Shown piece by piece: positions 23,714 through 30,933 of a DNA stretch of 32,972 nucleotides. The translations under genes were made by a program, and so were the position numbers. Position 1 is the stretch's first letter. Each line of letters opens with the position of its first letter. The notes under the pieces were generated by a model. It saw only the letters and a list, made by a program, of their open reading frames with translations. It did no database searches and was not told the origin of the DNA. Where the stretch lies: NCBI RefSeq assembly GCF_001269905.1, contig NZ_LHVK01000019.1, positions 1-32,972 of the forward strand. Reading direction: 5' to 3'. The stretch comes from Pseudomonas corrugata (GTDB taxonomy: Bacteria; Pseudomonadota; Gammaproteobacteria; Pseudomonadales; Pseudomonadaceae).

Positions 23714-24084
23714 TACAAGAACAATAACAAGCAATGCACAAGACAATAAAAATAAGACGAATCGACTCACGCACAATAAAAACAAGACGGCGAGAGGCGC
23801 AGCTAACTGATTCTTTTGGAGAGGCGTTGTATTTGGGGCTTGCCCCACAACCAGGCCGAGAACAATAAAAACTGTCTCAAGACAGGTGCCTGAACTGGTT
23901 GGATCGATTGATCACTGCAACACAGCGACCAAAGCAATCCGTTTGCTCTTGGCTCCCGATTGGGAGGGTCACGCAGGGAAAACCTCGTGACGCGGGCACT
24001 CAACAAAAACAAGAAGCCCGAAACCAATAATAAAAACAGAGCATGCAACTAATTCTGGGGGAGCTTCGGCTCCCCTTGTGGTTT
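23714..24084 (+). ncRNA. crcZ: CrcZ small RNA (Crc/Hfq decoy)
   Basis: This roughly 370-nt sRNA lies between cbrB and pcnB, its standard position. It binds the Hfq/Crc repressor through A-rich catabolite-activity (CA) motifs and so relieves carbon catabolite repression when poor carbon sources are used. Six A-rich CA-type motifs are visible: 23717-23730, 23743-23757, 23773-23787, 23861-23872, 24002-24016 and 24025-24040. It ends with a hairpin GGGGAGC-TTCG-GCTCCCC (24058-24075) followed by a U/G-rich run. Transcription depends on sigma-54 and CbrB. The short reverse-strand frame across it is not a gene. Confidence 0.95.
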
Positions 24085-24242
24085 CCGACGTTCCACCGCC
24101 CCAGGCCTACAAGGCCTTTAGCTTAAAGCTTGCAGCTCAATCTGCTGCGTCCTACACGATCCCCTGACTAAATGCTAGAATCACCGCCCATCATGCGGTC
24201 ATTCTTCGTTTTGGCCGAACATTCCTTCAAACAGTGCATCCC

Positions 24243-25640
24243 ATGCTGAAGAAGCTGTTCCAGTCATTCCGTTCTCCCTTGCGTCGTACGCAACACATCC
24301 GCAGCACGCCTGAAGTGCTCAACAGCGGCCAGCATTCATTGCAGAAGGCCCAGTTCAGCCGTTATGCGGTGAACATCGTCGAACGCCTGCAGAACGCCGG
24401 CTACCAGGCTTACCTGGTCGGTGGTTGCGTGCGCGACATGCTGCTCAACATCACTCCCAAGGATTTCGATGTGGCCACCAGCGCCACGCCGGAACAGGTC
24501 CGGGCCGAATTCCGCAACGCGCGGATCATTGGCCGACGCTTCAAACTCGTCCACATCCACTTCGGTCGCGAGATCATCGAAGTGGCGACGTTCCGCGCCA
24601 ACCACCCGCAAAACGATGAAGAAGAAGACAGCAACCAGTCTTCTCGCAACGAGAGCGGGCGCATCCTGCGGGATAACGTCTACGGCACGCTGGAAGAAGA
24701 CGCGCAACGTCGCGACTTCACCATCAACGCCCTGTATTACGATCCGGTGAGCGAACGTATTCTCGATTACGCCAACGGCGTACATGACATCCGCAATCAC
24801 CTGATCCGTCTGATCGGCGATCCCAAGCAACGCTACCAGGAAGACCCGGTACGAATGCTGCGGGCCGTGCGTTTCGCCGCCAAGCTGAACTTCGGCATTG
24901 AAAAACACAGCGCCGCGCCGATTCGCGACCTGGCACCGATGCTGCGGGAGATCCCTTCGGCGCGGCTGTTCGAGGAAGTGCTCAAGCTGTTCCTGTCAGG
25001 CAACGCGGCGGACACCTTCGAGATGCTGGTGGACCTGCAGCTGTTCGATCCGCTGTTCCCGGCCAGTGCCGAGGCGCTGGAGCACAACCCGACCTACACC
25101 CATACCCTGATCAGCGAAGCGTTGATCAACACCGACCTGCGCATCAAGCAGAACAAGCCGGTGACCCCGGCCTTCCTGTTCGCCGCCCTGCTCTGGCCGG
25201 CCCTGCCGGCCCGGGTACTGCGCCTGCAGGACCGCGGCATGCCGCCGATCCCGGCCATGCAGGAAGCGGCCCACGAGTTGATCGCCGAACAGTGCCAGCG
25301 CATCGCGATTCCGAAGCGCTTCACGATGCCGATCCGCGAAATCTGGGATATGCAGGAGCGCCTGCCCCGTCGCAGCGGCAAGCGTGCCGACCTGTTGCTG
25401 GACAACCCGCGCTTCCGCGCCGGCTACGACTTTTTGCTGCTGCGTGAAAGCGCCGGCGAACAGACCGATGGCCTGGGCGAATGGTGGACCGATTACCAGG
25501 ATGCCAATGACAGCGAGCGCCGCGAGATGATTCGTGAGCTCAGCGGCAAGGAAGACGGCGCCAGCGGCCCACGCAAGCGTCGTCGCAGCAGCGGCGCCAA
25601 GCGTAAGCGTGCCGGTGTGCCGAGCGCATCGGGCGAGTAA
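24243..25640 (+). CDS. pcnB: Poly(A) polymerase I
   Basis: This 465-residue enzyme adds A-tails to RNA 3' ends, marking transcripts for decay and controlling plasmid copy number through antisense RNAs. The start MLKKLFQSFRSPLRR was chosen by family pattern; a GTG three codons upstream is possible, and neither has a strong Shine-Dalgarno. The nucleotidyltransferase domain shows LVGGCVRDML and the catalytic DFD (KDFDVAT, near residues 70-80), then RRDFTINAL and the RNA-binding head segment RYQEDPVRMLRAVRF. The C-terminus is rich in Lys/Arg (KRRRSSGAKRKRAG), typical of this enzyme. An extended -10 (TGC-TAGAAT, 24173-24181) is a plausible promoter after crcZ. folK follows 3 nt later. Confidence 0.96.
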   Translation: MLKKLFQSFRSPLRRTQHIRSTPEVLNSGQHSLQKAQFSRYAVNIVERLQNAGYQAYLVGGCVRDMLLNITPKDFDVATSATPEQVRAEFRNARIIGRRFKLVHIHFGREIIEVATFRANHPQNDEEEDSNQSSRNESGRILRDNVYGTLEEDAQRRDFTINALYYDPVSERILDYANGVHDIRNHLIRLIGDPKQRYQEDPVRMLRAVRFAAKLNFGIEKHSAAPIRDLAPMLREIPSARLFEEVLKLFLSGNAADTFEMLVDLQLFDPLFPASAEALEHNPTYTHTLISEALINTDLRIKQNKPVTPAFLFAALLWPALPARVLRLQDRGMPPIPAMQEAAHELIAEQCQRIAIPKRFTMPIREIWDMQERLPRRSGKRADLLLDNPRFRAGYDFLLLRESAGEQTDGLGEWWTDYQDANDSERREMIRELSGKEDGASGPRKRRRSSGAKRKRAGVPSASGE

Positions 25641-25643
25641 TCG

Positions 25644-26129
25644 ATGGAACGCATCTATATCGGTATGGGCAGCAACCTGGCCGAACCCGCGGCACAACTG
25701 CGCAGCGCTCTCCAAGCGCTGGCCAGCCTGCCCGACAGCCGATTCTTCGGCGTCTCGGCGTTCTATCAAAGCGATTCATTGTTGCCAGGCCAGCCGCGCT
25801 ACACCAATGCAGTGGCTGCGCTGGACAGCCAACTGGCGCCGCTGGACCTGCTCGACGCACTGCAAGCCATCGAAACCGGCCAGGGCCGGGAACGCCTGGA
25901 GCGCTGGGGCCCGCGCACCCTGGACCTGGACATTCTGCTGTACGGCGATCGGCTGATCGACGAGCCTCGGCTCAAGGTTCCTCACTACCACATGCACGCC
26001 CGGGCCTTCGTGCTGTACCCGTTGGCGGAGCTGGCTCCCGCCGACCTGCGCCTGGCCGACGGGCGCCTGCTGCCGGACCTGCTGGCCGCGTGCCCATTCG
26101 TCGGCCTGGAGCGCCTGCCCTCCAACTGA
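25644..26129 (+). CDS. folK: 6-hydroxymethyl-7,8-dihydropterin pyrophosphokinase (HPPK)
   Basis: This 161-residue enzyme transfers pyrophosphate from ATP to hydroxymethyl-dihydropterin in folate synthesis. The HPPK signature is present: YIGMGSNL at the N-terminus, ETGQGRERLERWGPRTLDLDILLYG around 76-100 with the two metal-binding aspartates of DLDIL, and PHYHMHARAFVLYPLAEL near 112-130. The length matches the family. It starts 3 nt after the pcnB stop codon, so the two are cotranscribed. The gap to panB carries a REP pair, suggesting panB has its own promoter. Confidence 0.95.
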   Translation: MERIYIGMGSNLAEPAAQLRSALQALASLPDSRFFGVSAFYQSDSLLPGQPRYTNAVAALDSQLAPLDLLDALQAIETGQGRERLERWGPRTLDLDILLYGDRLIDEPRLKVPHYHMHARAFVLYPLAELAPADLRLADGRLLPDLLAACPFVGLERLPSN

Positions 26130-26144
26130 CGAAGACCATCCCCT

Positions 26145-26230
26145 GTGTGCGAGCCTGCTCGCGATAGCGGTGTATCAGTCGACATTCATATTGACTGGCC
26201 CACCGCTATCGCGAGCAGGCTCGCTCCCAC
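26145..26230. repeat. REP pair (REPIN) between folK and panB
   Basis: The right arm is intact (CTATCGCGAGCAGGCTCGCTCCCAC). The left arm has lost bases at its tip (GTGTGCGAGCC instead of GTGGGAGCGAGCC). The tip loss suggests an old or immobile copy. It begins 15 nt after the folK stop codon. Confidence 0.88.
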
Positions 26231-26284
26231 TGGGTCCAGTACCAGACAGTCACATTTCAGACGCCCCCACGGCTGAAACGCATC

Positions 26285-26349
26285 AGTAACCCCGGTAACA
26301 CCCGCCGGTAACACATCCAATTGACTTCCCCGGTGCTCCTCACGACTAT
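26285..26349 (+). promoter_or_regulatory. Possible panB promoter with tandem GTAAC repeats
   Basis: Three short repeats (AGTAAC at 26285, GGTAAC at 26294 and 26307; the last two share GGTAACAC and are 13 bp apart) precede a TTGACT (26321-26326) with a weak GACTAT 17 bp downstream. The repeats are seen directly; operator and promoter roles are inference. Nothing else is recognisable in the gap up to the panB start. Confidence 0.3.
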
Positions 26350-26491
26350 AGGCGTCCCGTTGTCGCCAACGCGGCATTGAAGGGCGCAATCCAGGCCTTA
26401 CAAGCACCACGCATAGAGGGTGCGCCTGTTTAAATGACGAATCATGCGCGTTACTCGCAGTAGTTCACGAGCGCCTAATGAGGACTTTTTC

Positions 26492-27292
26492 ATGCCAGCT
26501 ATTACCCTGACCACGCTGCAAGGTCTCAAGCAGAAAGGCGAAAAAATCGCCATGCTGACCTGCTATGACGCAACCTTCGCCCACGCCTGCAACGAGGCCG
26601 GTGTCGAAGTGCTGCTGGTGGGCGACTCCCTCGGCATGGTGTTGCAGGGCCACGACAGTACGCTGCCGGCGACCACCGCTGACATGGCCTACCATGTGGC
26701 CTGCGTCAAACGCGGTAACACCGACGCACTGATCCTCGCCGACCTGCCATTCATGGCCTACGCCACCCTCGAACAGACCATGACCAACAGTGCACTGCTG
26801 ATGCAGGCCGGTGCCCACATGGTGAAGGTCGAAGGTGCGTTGTGGCTGGCCGAGTCGATCCGGTTGTTGGCCGAACGCGGCATCCCGGTGTGCGCGCACT
26901 TGGGCCTGACACCGCAAGCGGTCAACGTTCTCGGTGGCTACAAGGTCCAGGGTCGCAATGAAAACCAGGCACGGCAGATGCGCGCCGATGCCATCGCGCT
27001 GGAGCAGGCCGGAGCGGCGATGCTGTTGCTCGAATGCGTGCCCAGCGAACTGGCCGAAGAAATCACCCAGGCGGTGAAGATTCCGGTCATCGGGATTGGC
27101 GCCGGCAATGCCACCGATGGTCAGGTGCTGGTACTGCACGACATGCTTGGACTATCGCTCACGGGCCGCGCGCCGAAGTTCGTGAAGAACTTCATGACCG
27201 GACAACCCAGCATCCAGGCCGCCCTGAGCGCTTATGTGGCTGAAGTCAAAGCGACCACCTTCCCTGGCGCCGAACACGGATTCTCTGCATGA
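26492..27292 (+). CDS. panB: 3-methyl-2-oxobutanoate hydroxymethyltransferase
   Basis: This 266-residue TIM-barrel enzyme makes ketopantoate from 2-oxoisovalerate and methylene-tetrahydrofolate, the first step to pantothenate and CoA. The start MPAITLTTLQGLKQ was chosen because GAGGA lies about 9 bases upstream; the upstream frame is unsupported. Family motifs are MLTCYDATFAHACNEAG, LLVGDSLGMV with the Mg-binding aspartate, MVKVEG, and VCAHLGLTPQ. The 2-oxoisovalerate substrate is made by the ilv pathway whose genes are also in this window. It overlaps panC by ATGA. Confidence 0.97.
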   Translation: MPAITLTTLQGLKQKGEKIAMLTCYDATFAHACNEAGVEVLLVGDSLGMVLQGHDSTLPATTADMAYHVACVKRGNTDALILADLPFMAYATLEQTMTNSALLMQAGAHMVKVEGALWLAESIRLLAERGIPVCAHLGLTPQAVNVLGGYKVQGRNENQARQMRADAIALEQAGAAMLLLECVPSELAEEITQAVKIPVIGIGAGNATDGQVLVLHDMLGLSLTGRAPKFVKNFMTGQPSIQAALSAYVAEVKATTFPGAEHGFSA

Positions 27293-28146
27293 ACACCGTC
27301 AAGACCGTACGTGAACTGCGGGCCGCCGTGGCCCGCGCCCGCAGCGAAGGCAAACGCATCGCCTTCGTGCCGACCATGGGCAACCTGCACAGCGGCCACG
27401 TAGCGCTGGTCACCAAAGCAGCGCAGCGAGCCGACTTCGTGGTGACGAGCATTTTCGTCAACCCGTTGCAGTTCGGTGCCGGCGAAGACCTCGACAAATA
27501 CCCGCGCACCCTCCCGGCGGACCAGGAAAAGCTGCTCCAGGCCGGCTGCCATCTGCTGTTCGCCCCGTCCGTCGAAGAGATGTACCCCGACGGCATGGCC
27601 GGGCAAACCCGAGTCAGTGTGCCGCAATTGTCCGAAGGCCTGTGCGGCGCCAGCCGCCCCGGGCATTTCGAAGGCGTGGCAACGGTGGTCAGCAAGCTGT
27701 TCAACATGGTCCAGCCCGACCTGGCGGTGTTTGGCCAGAAAGACTTCCAGCAACTTGCGGTGATCCGCGCACTGGTCCATGACCTGAACATGCCGATCCA
27801 GATCATTGGCGAACCGACCGTTCGTGCCGAGGACGGCCTGGCGCTATCGTCGCGCAATGGTTTCCTCAGCCCTGAACAACGTGCCGTGGCGCCTGAGGTC
27901 TACCGCAGCCTCAGCCGCATTGCCGAAGCGATCCGACAAGGGCGACGGGACTTCCCGACCCTGATTGCCGAGCAGCTCAAGCAACTCGAAGCCGCGGGCA
28001 TGCGTCCCGATTACCTGGAGATCCGCGAGGCCCGGACCTTGCGCCCGGCCACGCCTGAAGACCGCGACCTGGTGATCCTGGTCGCCGCGTTCCTCGGCAC
28101 CACGCGGCTGATCGACAACCTGCACCTGGATCTGGACGCCGCCTGA
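27289..28146 (+). CDS. panC: Pantothenate synthetase (pantoate--beta-alanine ligase)
   Basis: This 285-residue enzyme joins pantoate to beta-alanine using ATP. Motifs are PTMGNLHSGH (about 26-35, HIGH-type nucleotide-binding site), FVNPLQFGAGEDLDKYPRT, GLCGASRPGHFEGVATVV and FGQKDFQQL, followed by a KMSKS-equivalent LALSSRNGFLS. The length is normal. The start overlaps the panB stop codon by four bases (ATGA), so the pair is translationally coupled. panD, which makes the beta-alanine, is 203 nt further on, after a degenerate REP. Confidence 0.97.
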   Translation: MNTVKTVRELRAAVARARSEGKRIAFVPTMGNLHSGHVALVTKAAQRADFVVTSIFVNPLQFGAGEDLDKYPRTLPADQEKLLQAGCHLLFAPSVEEMYPDGMAGQTRVSVPQLSEGLCGASRPGHFEGVATVVSKLFNMVQPDLAVFGQKDFQQLAVIRALVHDLNMPIQIIGEPTVRAEDGLALSSRNGFLSPEQRAVAPEVYRSLSRIAEAIRQGRRDFPTLIAEQLKQLEAAGMRPDYLEIREARTLRPATPEDRDLVILVAAFLGTTRLIDNLHLDLDAA

Positions 28147-28170
28147 CACCATCCCCTCAGTGGAGCAAAC

Positions 28171-28258
28171 TGTGGGAGCAAGGCTCTCCCGCGATGAAGT
28201 TAACACGGCCGGCCCTGGAACCGAGGTGACTGTATCGCGAGCAGACTTTGCTCCCACG
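28171..28258. repeat. Degenerate REP pair between panC and panD
   Basis: The left arm (TGTGGGAGCAAGGCTCTCCCGCGATGAAG) and right arm (TATCGCGAGCAGACTTTGCTCCCAC) differ from the main family and from each other. They resemble a sister REP subtype with core GTGGGAGCAA-GC-TTGCTC. The two arms no longer match well, so this pair is older or a hybrid. Confidence 0.75.
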
Positions 28259-28349
28259 GGCTCACCCACAGGGGATGGTGGAGCCATTGCCGCCCTGGCA
28301 GCCTTCGGGCAAACTGCCCGCCGTTCGGACCCGACCAGAGGAGAAACCC

Positions 28350-28730
28350 ATGCACGCCATCATGCTCAAGGCCAAGCTGCACCGCGCCGAAGTCACTCAC
28401 GCCGTGCTCGACTACGAAGGCTCCTGTGCCATCGATGGTGAGTGGCTGGACCTGTCGGGGATCCGTGAGTACGAGCAGATCCAGATCTACAACGTCGACA
28501 ACGGCGAGCGCTTCACCACCTACGCCATCCGCGGCGAAGAAGGTTCGCGGATGATCTCGGTCAACGGTGCCGCAGCCCACAAGGCCAAGGTAGGCGACCG
28601 CGTCATCATCTGCGCCTACGCCCACTACAGCGAAGCGGAGCTGGTCAACTTCAAGCCCCGCATGCTGTACATGGCGCCGGGCAACGAGCTGAGCCACACC
28701 AGCAACGCCATTCCGGTGCAGGTCGCCTGA
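28350..28730 (+). CDS. panD: Aspartate 1-decarboxylase
   Basis: This 126-residue proenzyme converts aspartate to beta-alanine for pantothenate. The self-cleavage site is G24-S25 in YEGSCAIDG, producing the pyruvoyl cofactor on S25. Other family segments are the N-terminal MLKAKLHRAEVT and NGAAAHKAKVGDRVIICAYA. The start has a strong GAGGAG eight bases upstream; the frame upstream runs through non-coding sequence. The length is typical. It is separated from panBC by 203 nt with a REP, so it may be transcribed separately. Confidence 0.97.
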   Translation: MHAIMLKAKLHRAEVTHAVLDYEGSCAIDGEWLDLSGIREYEQIQIYNVDNGERFTTYAIRGEEGSRMISVNGAAAHKAKVGDRVIICAYAHYSEAELVNFKPRMLYMAPGNELSHTSNAIPVQVA

Positions 28731-28745
28731 CCTGCGCCATGCCCT

Positions 28746-28835
28746 TGTGGGAGCGAGCCTGCTCGCGATTGCGGTAATTCAGTTGACGTTGCTGGCGACT
28801 GACACACCGTCATCGCGAGCAGGCTCGCTCCCACA
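28746..28835. repeat. REP pair (REPIN) between panD and pgi
   Basis: Both arms are intact (TGTGGGAGCGAGCCTGCTCG... and ...CATCGCGAGCAGGCTCGCTCCCACA). The remaining gap to pgi (28836-29078) has no gene. A TATAAA after TTG (near 28900-28908) could be part of the pgi promoter, and AAGGA precedes the pgi start. Confidence 0.92.
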
Positions 28836-29078
28836 GTGAGTAATTCTTGTCCAAAAGAGTGCTTCGTCCTCCCGTCTGTCGGCCCTTTCCCACACCTGTT
28901 GTATAAAAAAGTACCGGGAACCGGTCTGACAAAGCCAAGACAGATCGCAACGCGAGGTTTACTGTAGTCGCCCTGCGCCCGCAGATCGCGTCGACGCAGT
29001 TGTCCGGACGCCCACCGCGGGCCACACCGGAATTTTTAATGTACAAAAGGTCGTTCAAGTAAAAGGAAACCCGCAGCG

Positions 29079-30743
29079 ATGGCGTACTACCGAAACCCTC
29101 ATGACGTGACCGCCCTGCCCGCCTGGCAGGCGCTGAATGACCACCGCAAGGCCATGCAGGATTTCAGCATGCGCGAAGCGTTCAATGCCGATCCGCAGCG
29201 TTTCAACCAATTCACCCTCTCGAGCTGCGGCCTGTTTCTCGATTATTCAAAGAACCTGATCACCACCCAGACCCGCGACTTGCTGGTGGGCCTGGCCAAT
29301 GAAGTCGACCTCAAGGGCGCAATCAAGGCGCTGTTCGAAGGCGAAATCATCAACGCCTCCGAAAACCGTCCGGCCCTGCACACCGCCCTGCGTCGGCCGG
29401 TGGGCGACCGGCTGCTGGTGAACGGCGTCAACGTGATGCCGGATGTGCACAAGGTGCTGAACCAGATCACCGACCTGGTGGGCCGAATTCACGATGGCCT
29501 GTGGCGCGGCTACACCGAGAAACCGATCACCGACGTGGTGAACATCGGTATCGGTGGCTCGTTCCTCGGCCCGGAACTGGTGTCCGAAGCCCTGTTGTCC
29601 TACGCGCAGAAAGGCGTTCGCTGCCACTACCTGGCGAACATCGACGGCAGCGAGTTCCACGAGCTGACCATGAAGCTGCGCGCCGAAACGACGTTGTTCA
29701 TCGTCTCGTCGAAATCCTTCAATACCCTCGAAACCCTGAAGAACGCCCAGGCCGCCCGCGCCTGGTACCTCGCCCAGGGCGGTTCCGAAGCGGAGCTGTA
29801 TCGTCACTTCATCGCCGTATCGAGCAACAACGCAGCGGCCGTGGCCTTCGGCATCCGCGAAGAGAACATCTTCCCGATGTGGGACTGGGTCGGCGGGCGT
29901 TACTCGCTGTGGTCGGCCATCGGCCTGCCGATCGCCCTCGCCATCGGCATGTCGAACTTCAAGGAACTGCTGTCCGGTGCCTATTCCATGGACCAGCATT
30001 TCCAGAGTGCGCCGTTCGAACAGAACATGCCGGTGCTGCTGGCCTTGCTGGGCGTGTGGTACGGCAACTTCTGGGGCGCGCAAAGCCACGCGATCCTGCC
30101 GTACGACCACTACCTGCGCAACATCACCAAGCACTTGCAGCAACTGGACATGGAGTCCAACGGCAAGAGTGTGCGCCAGGACGGCACACCGGTTTCCACC
30201 GACACCGGCCCGGTGATCTGGGGTGGCGTCGGCTGCAACGGCCAGCATGCCTACCATCAGTTGCTGCACCAGGGCACCCAATTAATTCCGGCCGACTTCA
30301 TCGTGCCGGTCGTCAGCTTCAACCCGGTTTCCGATCATCACCAGTGGCTGTACGCCAACTGCCTGTCACAAAGCCAGGCCCTGATGCTCGGCAAGACCCG
30401 CGCCGAGGCCGAAGCCGAGCTGCGGGACAAGGGCGCCAGTGAAGAAGACGTGCAGAAACTGGCCGCCCACAAGGTCATCCCGGGCAACCGTCCAAGCAAT
30501 ACCCTGGTGGTCGAACGCATCAGCCCCCGTCGTCTTGGCGCATTGGTGGCGCTATACGAACATAAAGTGTTCGTACAAAGCGTGGTCTGGGGCATCAATG
30601 CCTTCGACCAGTGGGGCGTGGAGCTGGGCAAGGAGCTGGGCAAGGGTGTCTATAACCGTCTGGTGGGTAGCGAAGAAAACGCTGCCGAAGACGCTTCGAC
30701 CCAAGGTCTGATCAGCTACTTCCGTGGACGCCATCGCGGCTGA
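29079..30743 (+). CDS. pgi: Glucose-6-phosphate isomerase
   Basis: This 554-residue enzyme interconverts glucose-6-phosphate and fructose-6-phosphate. Because fluorescent Pseudomonas use the Entner-Doudoroff route, it mainly serves gluconeogenesis and recycling of triose phosphates. Family signatures are NIGIGGSFLGPEL (about 157-169), VSSKSFNTLETL (about 208-219), the phosphate-binding GGRYSLWSAIGL (about 272-283) and GCNGQHAYHQLLHQGT with the catalytic histidine (about 386-401). The length is normal (E. coli 549). AAAAGGAAAC precedes the start at a rather long spacing (about 11). Confidence 0.97.
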   Translation: MAYYRNPHDVTALPAWQALNDHRKAMQDFSMREAFNADPQRFNQFTLSSCGLFLDYSKNLITTQTRDLLVGLANEVDLKGAIKALFEGEIINASENRPALHTALRRPVGDRLLVNGVNVMPDVHKVLNQITDLVGRIHDGLWRGYTEKPITDVVNIGIGGSFLGPELVSEALLSYAQKGVRCHYLANIDGSEFHELTMKLRAETTLFIVSSKSFNTLETLKNAQAARAWYLAQGGSEAELYRHFIAVSSNNAAAVAFGIREENIFPMWDWVGGRYSLWSAIGLPIALAIGMSNFKELLSGAYSMDQHFQSAPFEQNMPVLLALLGVWYGNFWGAQSHAILPYDHYLRNITKHLQQLDMESNGKSVRQDGTPVSTDTGPVIWGGVGCNGQHAYHQLLHQGTQLIPADFIVPVVSFNPVSDHHQWLYANCLSQSQALMLGKTRAEAEAELRDKGASEEDVQKLAAHKVIPGNRPSNTLVVERISPRRLGALVALYEHKVFVQSVVWGINAFDQWGVELGKELGKGVYNRLVGSEENAAEDASTQGLISYFRGRHRG

Positions 30744-30763
30744 TCCAAACGGCGCACTGCCCC

Positions 30764-30853
30764 TGTGGGAGCGAGCCCGCTCGCGATAGCGGTGGATAAG
30801 TTGACATCAAAGTCGACTGACACGCCGCCATCGCGAGCAGGCCCGCTCCCACA
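30764..30853. repeat. REP pair (REPIN) between pgi and acs
   Basis: Both arms share the variant GCCCGCTCGC / GCGAGCAGGCCCGCTCCCACA, in which the CTC-GCC stem position has changed to CCC. The left arm carries the change at GAGCCCGCTC and the right arm at AGGCCCGCTC. Confidence 0.92.
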
Positions 30854-30913
30854 GTTATTTGTGCGTGGCTTGAACCCTCCGGCTACTCGGCGCATCTTTA
30901 TGACTTGTCGCAA

Positions 30914-30925
30914 AACAAGAATAAG
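30914..30925 (+). promoter_or_regulatory. Catabolite-activity (CA) motif on the acs ribosome-binding site
   Basis: AACAAGAATAAG matches the AAnAAnAA pattern bound by Hfq with Crc over four triplets. It overlaps the Shine-Dalgarno AAGGA (30923-30927) of acs. Crc/Hfq binding here would block translation of acetyl-CoA synthetase when preferred carbon sources are present. The motif is seen directly; the regulation is inferred from known Crc targets. Confidence 0.7.
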
Positions 30926-30933
30926 GAACCGTC

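Noticed and set aside
23803..24048. 81-codon minus-strand frame within crcZ
   Set aside because: It lies fully inside the CrcZ sRNA, whose promoter, A-rich motifs and terminator explain the sequence.
24336..24908. 190-codon minus-strand frame opposite pcnB
   Set aside because: Shadow of pcnB, no start signal or family resemblance.
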